Shown here: piece by piece, positions 1 through 11,594 of the stretch
How the letters are laid out: each line of letters starts with the position of its first letter
Position numbering within the stretch: position 1 is the first letter of the stretch
Source: Trileptium ribeirensis
Taxonomy: Eukaryota > Nematoda > Enoplea > Enoplida > Thoracostomopsidae
Direction: 5' to 3'
Assembly: GCA_030248225.1 (NCBI GenBank)
Contig: JASANE010011606.1
Location: 1-64,000, forward strand
Length of the DNA: 64,000 nucleotides
Notes under the pieces: model-generated
What the model saw: only the letters and a program-made list of their open reading frames with translations
Told to the model about the DNA's origin: nothing
Databases searched by the model: none
Translations under genes and position numbers: made by a program

Positions 1-182
1 TACGCTTGTTGCACGCGATTCACGTTATCAGCACGATCGGTTACTTTTTGAGATAATGGTAAAACACACTATGGTTCAGGTGCTGAGTATTTTTATAGTT
101 TAAAAGATTTACTTATAATGTTTCTGGTTCCTGGGAGTGTGTCGATACTTTACTAATCTTGTAAAAATTCTCTAATTCTAGA

Positions 183-470
183 ATGGCTTCTACGTCCAAA
201 GATGTCACGTATGAGCTCTGGGGACACAGCGCGTCGGAAGGCGATTATGGCGAAAGCGACCGCACACCGCCCAAACGCTCACGTAAGCGACGAAAGGCGT
301 CAACACCTCCGCGGGGGCGATCAATACAGTCATCTCGAGGATCGACTGCAGCCGATGATTCGGAGCAACCACCAACAGAACACAGAACCGACGGCGACAT
401 CACTGCCACGTTCGACTATCTCAGGCAGGCGTTCAATGAGCCGACGTACGTACCGCCAGTGCCGCTGTAA
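183..470 (+). CDS. Hypothetical basic, Ser/Pro/Arg-rich ORF (possible first exon or gag-like leader)
   Basis: A 95-codon frame opens with an ATG two bases after a polypyrimidine-AG (TCTAATTCTAG) and stops where CCGCTGTAAGT could serve as a splice donor. It may therefore be an exon running into the next block rather than a closed gene. The product is hydrophilic, with a basic stretch (PKRSRKRRKAS, about residues 30-40) like a nuclear localisation or nucleic-acid-binding patch. I recognise no domain. It lies just upstream of a longer gag-like frame and may belong to the same decayed retroelement. The product is inferred from the reading frame only. Confidence 0.3.
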   Translation: MASTSKDVTYELWGHSASEGDYGESDRTPPKRSRKRRKASTPPRGRSIQSSRGSTAADDSEQPPTEHRTDGDITATFDYLRQAFNEPTYVPPVPL

Positions 471-782
471 GTGTCCGTAAAATATTTTCTAGGTAATTGT
501 TGGTTGATTTTAAATTGCTTTTATTGCACTTGCTTACGCACTACCGTTTTGTAAGGTGACACAGGTAAATTTTCATCTGTAGCAAAATCCAACCCTGACC
601 CTTGGCTGGACCTGGGGGTGGGAAAGAGCGGGAAACGGAGTAGGGTGCTGGAATTGGATTGTGCAGTAATGTTATATTTTACCTATAAACACGTTTAGAC
701 TTTCAGGTACGAATTGCGAGGTTTTAAAATTAACAGTTATAGGTAAGAAAGCATAAAATAATTAGCAAATAAAATAATAAGT

Positions 783-2142
783 ATGGAATCAGATAGAGAT
801 CCGGATAGTGTATTTGTCGAGTGTGAGGATGCAGCGGAACAAACTGTAGTTACTACCACGCTGGAACGAGCGGCGTTTCCAACAGCAGCACCCCTATCTT
901 CACATTTGCAGCTACGACTGGTGTCGGAACTATTTCCCGGATACCGCGACGACCAAAAGTCACGGCTTCTACTGGATGGCGTACTGGTGTGCCTCGGCAA
1001 CCATTTCCACTGGAACCTAACGTCACAGTGATAGCTGTGAATTCAGGCGCAGAAGGAACGGTTACATCGGATGTGCCTTCAGTTGTACGACGTCAACGAT
1101 ATTTCGCAGATTTGGATGATGAAATAACACAAGCGCAGGAACATTGTCGAAAAATGGCAGCTAAGTGGCGCGGAGCACCACAGAGCAGCACCGATACCAG
1201 CGATGATGTAACTCGGCGTAGGCATCAACCTGCAATTCCGGAGCGGTCTGCGCTTGACAATGCGATAACTGCGGCTAGACCAACACCGTATATTCCACCG
1301 CCTTATCCACTCGGTCGAGACGAACCTGAGCGTGGGCATGATGTGCTTCGACCTGAGGATCGCAGAGCGTTTGAACGATCAAGCAGACGGGCTGGATCAT
1401 ACAGAGAACGTGATGATAGTGGAACTCGAGTACGGCAAATAAGGCAAGGTGTCGATACGGCGGAGAGACGAATGCAGTCGTTGGCTCAGGAAATTGATCA
1501 CTATCGTAGTGTTATCAGTCGACACACTTCAGCTGATGATTTTGAGGTACGAGAAGCTGAAAATGTACTGTATCAAGCGTTGGAAAATGCTGTCTGTGGC
1601 GGTCTTCCGACCACAGTGCAAGCAAATCCTACTCATCCAGCTCATATTGGTGATCGTTTTCGACTACCTGTACGAAGTGAGGCTATCGTCAGTGAACCTG
1701 TAGCAGTGACTCCGCAGTCTCGTTATCGTGACTGGGTCGGCGAAATTCAACAAGAAACTCGGCGGCCGGTGCCGGATATCAAACCAACTGAATTGGATAT
1801 TTTGCGCACTACTATGCAGGAGGAAGATGATCGACGACGGCGCGGTCCATCGTTTTCGCGGGCCAATCTAATGGAACCACGAACATCGGTCATGAATGCA
1901 CCTGGAGTTATGCGTGTCAGAGAACCTGTTGCACAGGAGCAGTTGCGAACACAACTGCACAATGGAACTGACGCAGGTGCAATCGGACGCACCTCAGCTT
2001 GGTCAACTTTTTCTGGAATGCCAGAAATACCGGCGTATATGCTTCGACATCCCTGGGAAAAATTCAAGGGTGATGATTGTCCTGGCTGGTTAGAAGGCTT
2101 TGAACGAACATTGCGTAGCGGTTCCCGGTGCGCGGGCATCAA
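783..2142 (+). pseudogene. Gag-like reading frames of a decayed LTR retroelement
   Basis: Two overlapping frames cover this block. Frame 783..1031 starts MESDRDPDSV. A second frame is open from about 827, lacks an ATG near its start, and continues to about 2142. The 827-1031 overlap is open in both, which suggests a frameshift or a spliced junction. The long product is polar, Arg/Glu/Pro-rich and partly helical. It ends in MLRHPWEKFKGDDCPGWLEG followed by FERTL, which resembles the start of a Ty3-like gag core. Past about 2142 the frame runs into AT-rich repeat DNA with no protease or reverse transcriptase, so the element is truncated. The gag assignment rests on this short C-terminal resemblance and on the repeat downstream. 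A spliced host gene with an Arg-rich protein is the alternative. Confidence 0.4.
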
Positions 2143-2150
2143 TAATGTTT

Positions 2151-2240
2151 ACATTATTATTTTATTTAATTTGAATTTTCATTACTTTGAATTATTTTAA
2201 TTTGAATCACATTATTATTTTATTTAATTTGAATTTTCAT
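2151..2240. repeat. AT-rich direct duplication (32 bp, twice)
   Basis: The 32 bases at 2151-2182 recur exactly at 2209-2240, an offset of 58. The duplication ends the gag-like frame and may mark a rearrangement junction. Confidence 0.6.
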
Positions 2241-2283
2241 GGTAAAAATATTCTGGAAAATATAATTATATATTTTCTTGAAT

Positions 2284-2335
2284 TTGAGGCTTTGTCGGCG
2301 GTCCGCTAAGCTACCCTGGTCTCCAGGTACCAAAA
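2284..2335 (+). repeat. LTR-start-like motif, copy 1
   Basis: TGTCGG, then a GTC..CTAAGCTACC core and a GGTCTCCAGGTACC block, then AT-rich sequence. Relatives occur near 32771, 36926 and 37494, the best being TGTCGGGGGTCTAGTAGTC at 36926. The TG start and the downstream 230-bp module suggest the 5' edge of an LTR, but no paired repeat was delimited. Confidence 0.35.
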
Positions 2336-2394
2336 CTCGAAAAGTTTCCTTTTTATTCCGGGTTTTCATGTTTTTGTTTCAGGGAGTAACCAGA

Positions 2395-2478
2395 ATTCCG
2401 GTTCCGGCGAAAATCGTGTTCCGGTTGCGGTTCCGGCAAAGGGCAAAAACCATATCGGAAACGGAATTCCGGTTTAAA
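2395..2478. repeat. TTCCGG-rich low-complexity stretch
   Basis: The hexamer TTCCGG recurs about six times in some 85 bases, interleaved with A-rich spacers. It is a degenerate simple repeat inside the LTR-like block and has no coding signal. Confidence 0.5.
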
Positions 2479-2984
2479 AATATTTTTGAAATTTTCCACG
2501 TTTTTTGATTCATCTGCGATACAAACAAATGCAATATACATTATACAATGACCAAGCTCCAACACAATAACTAGAGAGTAATAGCTAACCTAAAAGTAAC
2601 CGGTGCTCCCTCAAACTTGACCATAAATAAAGACCGTACTAGCGTAAATCTAGGACCTATGTTTAGATACTAAATAAACGTACGTCGTCAGCCATTCGGG
2701 GGCGGTCTTACAAACCGTACTAGACTAGCACATAATCTAAGGTGAACTAATAGGATCTAGGGTCGAAACAGCGGAGTGTGCTAGTGTCGACCAGTAATAA
2801 AAATCTAGAGGCAGACGAAAGTATCCGGTGTGTTTTAAGACCGTGATCAATAAGGTTTTCAGTACTAAAGAATAGTACGGAGAAAGCGATCTACTGGCGA
2901 ACTCTAGTTGCCCAAGTAGCCGAAGCTTGTCACAGCCTACGGATGCTAATGCTCAAATACCGTGCCTTAATTATTTTATTCGGT

Positions 2985-3217
2985 GTTATAATAAACATTA
3001 TTCGGTACGTGTTGGATAATCAAATAACTGAACCGGAGTGATCGAACTGAGCAAGAGGCACGCCGCTACGCGAAATATAGGGCACGACCACTGATCACGC
3101 AAAGAAGAACGCGTGCCAACTTAACGTTCCACCGGCGTACTACTGGCAACACCTCGGATCACAATCTTCCGGTGACGAATCCCGTCCCCTTTTAATTACC
3201 GAGAGCCGTCACAACCT
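2985..3217 (+). repeat. 230-bp LTR-tail module, copy 1
   Basis: One of four diverged copies; the others are near 36638, 40213 and 41078. Each starts with an AATAAA-type signal (ATAATAAACATT here), passes a CACGCCGC block and ends with CACCGGCGTACTACTGGC, GGTGACGAATCCCGTCCCC and TTTAATTACCGAGAGCCG. A polyadenylation-like start and a conserved end suit the R-U5 part of an LTR. Confidence 0.55.
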
Positions 3218-3219
3218 AT

Positions 3220-6200
3220 GAAATTTATAAATCACAAAATTTTAAGAAAAATTATAATTTGAAAAGTCGTTTTTTACGCAGTAGTACCCTACGGCTTGCC
3301 TTATTCGACGCAAATAAAATTGTGTACTTAGCAACTCCGTAAACCTATAGATCTACGTTCAATTGATCTACGTGCATCTATATATTGGAAAAATGGCAAA
3401 ATCTATTTTTGGTACCAAAATTATCAGACTTTGCACCGGCATTGTGCCTAAAGGTTAATAACAGCCAATACGGTGTTAAAACAAGCCAACTTGTTTAAAG
3501 GCTTAAATAACCCTGTAATAACCCAATAGTTCAACCATCAACGAGCAAAAAAGTTTTATAAAAATTTTGAAATTTTCATTTTTGGGGTACTTTTTAAACT
3601 TTGGGTCATAGCTCAAATTATTATCTCATTATGAAATAATTTAGACGAATCTTCATATGAATATCTAAGTAAAGTCGTATATGTGCATAGCGGATATGAA
3701 AATATTTGAGCAAACATATAACATGTGAAAATTATAGAACCGTACACAAGAACGTATTCTGTGTATCGTCCGTAACCATTTTTAACGACCAAGTATCTTT
3801 GCAGTTTACATTTGTCGCATAATAGTTTCTGGTTCGCACGCTAGATTATCTCTAAAAACCAGACACGTTGTTAAACAAACTGACGCATTATCAGCTAACT
3901 ATTCTATATTTTTGTATCATTTAGTAAAATTCCTATTGTACAGCTTCAGAAATTGGCTGAAATATTTCTGTAAAACGCATTATTCGGCGCAGAGTTATGC
4001 AGTCAGACTTGAACCCGTGGCGTTTTAATCGTAATTTAATCGGCCAGGCGTAGTTCTATTTATACCTCTCACTATTCCGGTGAAAAAATTGGGCATGCTA
4101 TAAAGCGGTTCAACATACTGGTTACCGGAAACACTTTTTGCACACGGGGTTTCGCCCATATTAGAACTTTCTACTATTCTTTACTTACTACCAGTTATTT
4201 TGATTTAGGAAAAGGGACTCACGTAACAAACAGCTCAAACGTGTCGAAGCAAAATTATCATTAAATATCTTGTATCTGGTATAGGAATACTCTCATTAAT
4301 TGATCAGTTTTGGCCATACATTGCTAGCCTAATTCATATTATATAGCTATCTCAACAAAACGCATACAATTATACCGATTGTCCCAAAATTCTGTATACA
4401 CCTTCACTACAGATGGCCAAAATTTTCAGCCGCAGAATGCTAATGCCCGTATATAACAGTCGCATTTGGCTATAAACGTAGTCATTTGTTACATAGCGTT
4501 GAAAAGGTCATTTTTTAAGCCAACGTCTCTCCGATTTTATGTTGTCGATATGGTACCAAAAATTGTTTCAATGAAATATGCAGCACCCCCATCGGAGGTC
4601 CGAACTTGACATTTAGTCGAAAAACGCCAGATAACTCCAATTTCTTTGACACCTGGATTAGAAGCATGAACGAATAGCAGCTGATTTACTCTACAAAAAT
4701 ATCCTTACAGCCATACACATTTACACGCGGCAAGCGTCAACCCCTTAAATATATTTTGTGACAACGGCTAACATATGTAAAGATTTCGAACACCAAATAT
4801 TAAACTAACCCTGAATCGTAAACTTTAAGGCATTGTAACTTTTCCGTGACATTCTTGTCCTGAACTGCGAATGCACGCAACAATATTCGAACGTAACACT
4901 AGTAGTGTTGTTACATATTATACAAGCAATTATGCATAATGTATGGATGTTGTTACGCAGAACCCGCTTTGCGTTTTAACCCACGAAGGTTGTTACATAC
5001 TATCGAACGCAAAGTTTCCATACACACGTGTGTACATGCTGAAAATGTCGAGTAAGTGCACACACTTCTCTGTGAACGACGCATAATTTCTGTTCTTTAA
5101 TGCCAAAAATGAAATTTGTGTTCAGTGAACAACTGAACGGCAATTGCTTTTGACAAAAGAAGATGGTAAGGGGTGCAGCTTAAGTTTACTCATGCAAAAG
5201 GCAACAAAAAGTCGACACGTGAATGCCTAAAAACACACTTCCTTCCCGAAGTAAACGAGCTTAAAAATGGTATCCACATCCAATGTAGCAACAGGAAATG
5301 GGTTGATGTGCAATATGGCAGTTAGTTCATCATTACAATAATACTCGGCTTGAAACAAAACCCGGTTGCTTGGTAAATATTTATTCTATTAAAAGATAAA
5401 CTATTTTCCAAAAAAATATACAAAACATTTAAAAGCAAATTTTCACATTATCAATCACAATTGCACCCGGTGTGCTCGGGTCACCGGGTTCGACCATTGT
5501 GAGGTTCTTTAAAACTGAGTATATAGTAGCTCCTCAATACGTTGCGGTGTGCGTGCACCGCTTGCAATTATATGATCTCAATCCGATTCCTAGCGCCGGC
5601 TAGAGTTGGGAAAACATTGCACTAGATGCGGGCGAGTGCTAAAATTTTTGAGCTAGGGTTACCCGTGAAAATTAATGCCTGTTCGCGCCACAAAGCCTGT
5701 ACCATTGGACTCTGACAATTTTTCTACGCCTGAGACGCCCGCAAAACCTACTAAACCTTATATCGGAAGTTCACTGCTACTGATACTTATACTACTATTT
5801 CCTCATACTACTGACCTTATACTTATTTTTCTGTATTACTGCGCAGCAAGCGAAGCGAACAAGCATTCATATCTGTATATGAGCACTCATAAATTTTACC
5901 GCATACGCATGGCAGGTTCAGGAACGAATCAAAGTATTTCGATGAGGTTTACTTGCATATGATAGCTTGTAGTTTAGCCCGAGAACCCGTGTAGATTTAC
6001 AACCCACCGGTGAGGCATAGGATGATCCCTTTAAAGAGGATATCAACTCAATTTTTATGATCGAGGTAAAATGCGTTGTTCTATATCAAAACAAAGGCCT
6101 CGTATCAAGCAATGTTAGATATCTTTTATGTTCGTCTGTTTTTTGAACAGCACTTGATTGTAGACGCGCAGATAAAAAGATAGGAGCACAAATTAGGATC

Positions 6201-6240
6201 GACCAGTTGTTCAATAAAGGTATATAGTTTTAAGATAATT
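3220..6240. other. Gene-free AT-rich stretch
   Basis: I see no supported gene. The ORF at 5675..5962 lacks recognisable features. The sequence holds short AT-rich blocks and imperfect repeats, for example GTTGTTAC motifs around 4900-5000, and reads like old decayed repeat DNA. Confidence 0.4.
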
Positions 6241-6349
6241 GTTAATATGTATTATACATATGGTAATTATAAAGTTAATATGCATTATATGGTGACTATA
6301 AATATTTGCATGGTCAGTGATTCATTTGTATGTATATATATTTGACAGC

Positions 6350-6890
6350 TGTATCCTTTTGAGAATGGTGCTGCATCGTCTGATCATGAATGAATATCGT
6401 GATTTGCAATGTAACCTTATATTTTGTTGCATCTGCTATGACAAATGTTTTTAAGAATGCTCAAAATAATAGATGGATTCGTTTGAACGTATCTATGATC
6501 GATGTACCTTTTTGAGAGACACAGAGAGAAAAATAGTACTGCATATAAAGGGATTTAACATAGAAATATGCATGATTTCGTGAATTTCAATCTGCTGTTG
6601 TATATTATTCCAAGTGCTATTGTCAAGTTATTCGTGGATGTTGAAAACGATGACATTATTTATCTCAGTGTATCTATAATCGATGTAGACTGTTTGGAAT
6701 GGTACTGTCTTCCGTGGGACACCAATTGAGTGATGCATAATTCCCTGATTTTTAACCAAAAGTTATGATTTGTTGCATTTGTGGTTATTACGGGTATCGA
6801 GGATGCTGAAAACGATAAAGTGATTTATTTGACTAATGATCAATATGCCTTTTGGAATGATACTGCATGAGACCTGCTTTTGCACTGGCG
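6350..6890. repeat. Ancient tandem array with ~165-bp period
   Basis: Three to four diverged units share, in order, a TTGTTGCATcTG-like block, a GATGcTgAAAAcgAT-like block, a CTATgATCGATGTA-like block and TTTGgAATGgTACTG(CAT). The anchors near 6510, 6690 and 6860 keep roughly constant spacing. The divergence means an old satellite. Confidence 0.4.
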
Positions 6891-7545
6891 TTCAATCTAA
6901 TGCTGTAGTTTGTTAAATCTGCGAAAATGAAAATTTTCGAGCCTGGAAAAAATTTTGACTGTATTAGTTCAAAAATATCTGTGACTACAGCAGCACTGGC
7001 TCGAAAAGATACGCTTGCTGCGCAATTCAGCGGGTTGACCCAACACCCGCCTTCTAGAATTCGTCATTATGAACCCCTTACAACTGCCATTCGGCACACA
7101 GGCTACACGAGAGATAGTGACCCACTTCTCCCACTCGCGTCTTACCGCCTATAGCAGCTACTTAAATGAAGTGCTTCCCGCTTAAGGGTACTGTGAACTG
7201 AGACTCGCGTCCCACGACCTTTGCCACAAGCACTAACAGAGTCTTATAAATAACACCCATTAAACGAAACGAACCACCCACTCTTTTGAACAGCGCTTAC
7301 GAAAGCGCACAATTTAGTCATTTCTATGACAGCCCTCACTGTCTAAAAAACACTATGAAGAAAATTATTTGGTTATATCCACATTGGGTACTTAAAAGAA
7401 TCACCAAAATTTTAGGACGACACTTACAAAACGGGACAAAATATAGGTCAAAAGAATATAGGTCTTTTTGATGACGCTAACTAGACTGGGGCACTAGTTA
7501 TTTCGACAATGGCGTTCATTGCGAAATATGCAGGTTTGTGCACGT

Positions 7546-7590
7546 TACGGGTACCACTACCGTCGGGTATACTACCCGCTACCCGTGGTC
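7546..7590. repeat. GGGTA/TACCC hairpin
   Basis: ACGGGTA...CGGGTATACTACCCG...CTACCCGT is nearly self-complementary, and similar CCGTACCACGGGGTACCC sequence follows about 35 bases later. No function is assigned. Confidence 0.4.
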
Positions 7591-7814
7591 TTAAGTTTGA
7601 TTCCGTACCACGGGGTACCCATACCCGCGCACAGCTCTGCATTATACACCAGACAATTAACCCACGCGTAAAGTAGCTAAGAAGTTGTACGGAATATATA
7701 ATTTATATCATAATACAAAAGAGATTGAATACTGCTACATTAAGAAACTAAATGCGTAATGTACACAAATACAAACCGTTCCATGTAGTACCATAGAACG
7801 AAACTGGTCAATTT

Positions 7815-8345
7815 TTAAGATACAATGATAAGTTTGGTACCACTCTACTCAGCTCGAAAAGCCGGTTCAGTAAATATCAAGTTTATCCCCATTTGTAAAA
7901 AACGATTTTGATTTTTTAGTAAATAATAACCAAATTTTTTTCTCAGTAACTGTACAATTTTACATGTATATATATCATTCGAACCGCATCGACGAGCTAT
8001 ATCTAAAAATTAGCGAAAGTCAGCTAAATTGGTTCACGGATTAATCACTTATGATCAGACATAGGACTTCCCATAAGTCCAAATAACTACTTAATCATCT
8101 GATTTTGCTACCATTCGACTTAGCTCTTCACTGCAGTTCCAAAGATATTATATAAATTGTTTAGAAAAATTTGGGTACACATGGTGCAATTCTGGATCGC
8201 TAGAACCCAAAAAAATCGAACAAAACTACTTTGTCATAACTGTTTTCGAAATGGAAATTTTCTAAACTAAAACGCCGAGCTCAGTCGAATGACTAAACTT
8301 ATCGTTGCATCTCTAACATTTACCAATTTCGAAGGGGGGGCGTAA
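7815..8345. mobile_element. Diverged relatives of the 9.2-10.0 kb foldback transposon
   Basis: About 7825-7925 matches the left arm of the element at 9226..10019 around its GGCGGTTCAG..AAATA and GATTTTTT segment. About 7975-8035 (GAACCGCATCGACGAGCT) matches the right arm, which has GAACCGCATCATCGAGCT. About 8260-8345 matches the outer right arm, ending in a CCAATTTCGAAGGGGGGG tract. These look like one or two older, eroded members of the family, partly as inverted repeats. No clean ends or target duplications are visible. Confidence 0.45.
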
Positions 8346-8550
8346 ACGTAGACACTAAATTTTCGGGTTACTGTTAGTGATGGGAAAGCATATCCGGAAA
8401 TTATCCGAGAAGACATTACATCTTGAAAACTACAACAAAATTTAAGCTATAGCTTCTGACAGAATAAAATATTTATAGCGACTTTTTTGTTTTGAAAACT
8501 TGGTTCCACTCGGATTACCAGTTATTTAAAATTTTATGATCCAAGATAGA

Positions 8551-8685
8551 GTACTCGCCAAAAATGACCATCGCATTTGGAAAGTCTCGAGCGAGTGGCT
8601 CGCTCGATATTTGGAAACAATTTAAACTAACAGTAAATTCTATATTTAGAACAAATATATTCCGAGCGAGCCACAGTCATTTACC
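8551..8685. mobile_element. MITE, CAGTAC family, copy 1 (eroded)
   Basis: It starts GTACTCGCCAAAAATGACCA and ends with the inverted GAGCCACAGTCATTTAC. Inside are CGAGCGAG/CTCGCTCG self-complementary blocks and a TAAATTCTATATTTAGAACA core shared with the copies at 11101, 44935 and 54410. The outermost bases have diverged. Confidence 0.5.
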
Positions 8686-9225
8686 CGAAATTTTGAAGGA
8701 CTAACTAAAAGAAATTTAAAATTGTAGAAGTTAAACTATGTATATTTCGATCTAGGAAACAGTAATATAAATCTGCCATGAGAAATTCTGAGAAATTTGA
8801 AAAAAAAACGGATTCGATAGATCATAAATGCTATCCCGTCAAATATCCATGTAATCAACTTCAGATTCACACGAGCTTACATGTTTTGTTTGAAATCAGA
8901 TATTCAAACAGGCGGTTTAGATAAATTTGCAATTGGAGACCTTCTGGCTTCTTTTACTAAATTTTACAGTTGATTTTAGTGGGGCTTTGGTGATTCTCCG
9001 GCACCGTTGTATGGATCTCCTTTATAAACTAGACATCCCCATTTGCCACGTTATTTTGAATAAAATAACGTTAGCTAAAGTACTCGCCACAATAACTGAC
9101 ATGTACTCACTCGTTGTGCGCTCACAACTTGCTTATAGGAATACAATTGTGGCGAGCATGTATAATGCTACTCATCAGAGCAGACGTAGTCACCAACTTA
9201 GCCTAGGCTGAACTGTAAATAATGT

Positions 9226-10019
9226 GGGTCTTTTCTTTTAGCCCATCCCCCAGCCCGAATTTGTTCAATTTTGAAGATACAGCGCTGATTTTCGTATCAA
9301 TCGATTCAGCTCTATGAGGCGGTTCAGGAAATACTCATTCTACCCACATCCATGAAAATATTTTCTTTAGATTTTTTGAGGTTCCAATTGTCCCCCGTTG
9401 GGAACCCATAAATTTTTTCTTCGGAATATGGTCATGTTGATTCGACTCGATTTAATGAGAGAATTCTACTGGTGTGTATTTTATTGAAATCTACGCCACT
9501 GTTAGAAAGTTATGAGGGCCCAAGTAACCCTGAAGCGCGGAAATACAATGCAGGCCATGCTGTTCTCGATATAGTAAGCTTAAGCCTTAGTCTTAGCCTA
9601 AGCTAAGGTCCTTATAAGAGACATACACTAAGCCTAAGTCGGAGGCTACCGCCCCCCCCCCCGAACCTCGCGCGCTAAGCTGTTCTTTTTCTAACGTTAT
9701 AACGTAGCCCCTCAGGGTTATTTGGGCCCTCATAACTTTCTAACGGTGGTGTAGATTTCAACAAAATATTTAGATAGTAGATTTCTCTCATCAAAAACGA
9801 GTCGAAAAGTACCCAAAATGACCATATTCCGAAGAAAAAAATTTTTGGGTTCACTAGGGGGATTATTGGGAGCTCAAAAAATCGAAAAAATTTTCATGGA
9901 TGTGGGTAAAATGAGTATTTTCTGAACCGCATCATCGAGCTGAATCGATTGATACCAAAATCAGCTCAGTATCTTCAAAATTGACCAAATTCGGGTTGGG
10001 GGGCTAAAAGAAAAGACCC
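9226..10019. mobile_element. Non-autonomous DNA transposon with ~310-bp inverted repeats and 8-bp TSD
   Basis: The left arm (9226-9533) and the reverse complement of the right arm (9712-10019) align along their length with scattered mismatches. Both begin GGGTCTTTTCTTTTAGCCC and end at a TTATGAGGGCCCAA..AACCCTGA block. The ~180-bp spacer holds TAAGCCTAAG-type repeats and an eleven-C tract, and no coding frame. The element is flanked by a perfect 8-bp direct repeat, AATAATGT (9218-9225 and 10020-10027), which fixes its ends. Eight-base duplications are known for hAT, P and Merlin elements. The terminal GGGTC is not a typical hAT CAGGG end, so the superfamily stays open. With no transposase it must have been mobilised in trans. 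Confidence 0.8.
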
Positions 10020-10029
10020 AATAATGTTG

Positions 10030-11095
10030 CAAAGTATATAATCAAATGAAGAACCTTGTTTGTTTATACCTCAAATCCTATACACATCATAAATAGTTAT
10101 CTGATATTAAATGGCAAGGCATTAATAGTGAATAGGTTTGATGTCTTAAGAAAGGTTATCTTTAAGACACGGTTGTCCTTATCCGGATATCCGAAGTATA
10201 TCCAACAATTCACTCGGATATAGTGAGCCATATCGTTGCCCATCAATAGTCACTGTATTGTTGCTTCGACAAAATTCAACTAGTTGCATACACAACACGA
10301 AGATGTTCAAGTTACAATTTATAATGTTAATGCGTGAGTCCACTTTAGGTGTTTTCACCTGGGTTGTTCTTCTGTCAAGTCAATCCATAATCATAAAACC
10401 CATACCAGAGCATAAATCCCAATTTTATCTTATGTACGCGGACACGGTTTGAAATACAGCAACACGCAGGCACTATTCATTATCACTATTTTTGACACTT
10501 GAGCATCACTATTAAGTGACCGATAAAATACTATTCTCTTCGCGTTTCTCCCAACTTTCGTAGATAAATATATATACCGGCAACAAGCTATACGGTTCGT
10601 CATGTCATTTGATGAACACTAGTAAACTTGCGAGATCGGATATTTTCCGCGTACTCAAATTGCATTCGTATATCAGGGAGCCCATTTTCGCGCTGACTAA
10701 ACAAACAATACCGATGGCAGAATTCTATCCGCAAAGTTTTGCACTTTCTAGATCGTAATTTTAACAAAACAACAGCTGATAAAAGCGATTCACGCATAAA
10801 TACACTATGAAGTCTAAAGTTATCAGTCGAGACACATGATCCATCAATTGATCACATGAACAAACCACAATTTGCGCCGAATTAGAATCAAAGGCGTAAC
10901 CAACAAGGTCTGTGGGATCTGGAATTTAGTCTCTTTCAGCTCATGATTAAGTTTCACCTTGAAGATTATAGGTTGAATCCGTTTTCGTCACGGACCACTA
11001 TAGTTTAGATTCCCTTTTTCAAAATCCCAGCTACGAATCTGGTTACAGTTAATTTTAGATGTATACAATGAAAGATAAGAAGTTGGAGAAATCGG
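10030..11095. other. Gene-free stretch
   Basis: Only short unsupported ORFs are present (for example 10258..10452 and the minus-strand 10600..10797). I find no repeat family here. Confidence 0.3.
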
Positions 11096-11100
11096 GATCT

Positions 11101-11244
11101 TACAGTGCATTCTTCGCATTACGAGCGAGTCGCTCGCCCGAGATTTCGAAACTATTTAAGTAATAATAAATTCTGTTTTTAGAGCAAATTTAGTTCGAGC
11201 GAATCTCAAGCAAGCGGCAGTCGTTTTTACTGGTACATACAGTA
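11101..11244. mobile_element. MITE, CAGTAC family, copy 2
   Basis: It opens TACAGTGCATTC, passes ACGAGCGAGTCGCTCGCCCG and TTTCGAAACTATTTAA, then the AATAAATTCT..TTTTTAGAGCAAA core, and closes with GGCAGTCGTTTTTACTGGTAC. The order and core match the better-preserved copies at 44935 and 54410. Confidence 0.55.
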
Positions 11245-11594
11245 CAAGTAAACCGAACACCTGCATGTTCTGATTGAGATCTGATTAACAGTGTTGCTGC
11301 AATAATAAACCAATTACCATTTTTATAAACATGAAAGTTTTAAAGATTTTTATAGGCACTATTCATGGCTTGACAGCGAATGTTCTTAGCTAACAGGATT
11401 ATTAGCGCGCCTTTATCAAAACTTTCTCGTATCACGTTGCGCAACTACTCTTTGGCCATAACACAGAAGCTTTACAATAGTTATACGGAGCGGATTATTT
11501 TCAAAAAATACACCATCGATTAGGAGCGTGACCTTATTAAAACATATTCAAGTGAAAAAATTACAGAGTATGTTCTAGTATCACGGTGAAAATG

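Noticed and set aside
5480..5530. tRNA-like GGGTTCGACC
   Set aside because: No matching acceptor, anticodon or A-box arrangement could be built around it.
5675..5962. 95-codon ORF with a hydrophobic stretch
   Set aside because: The apparent membrane segment comes from CTA/TTA-rich sequence; no start context or homologue is recognised.
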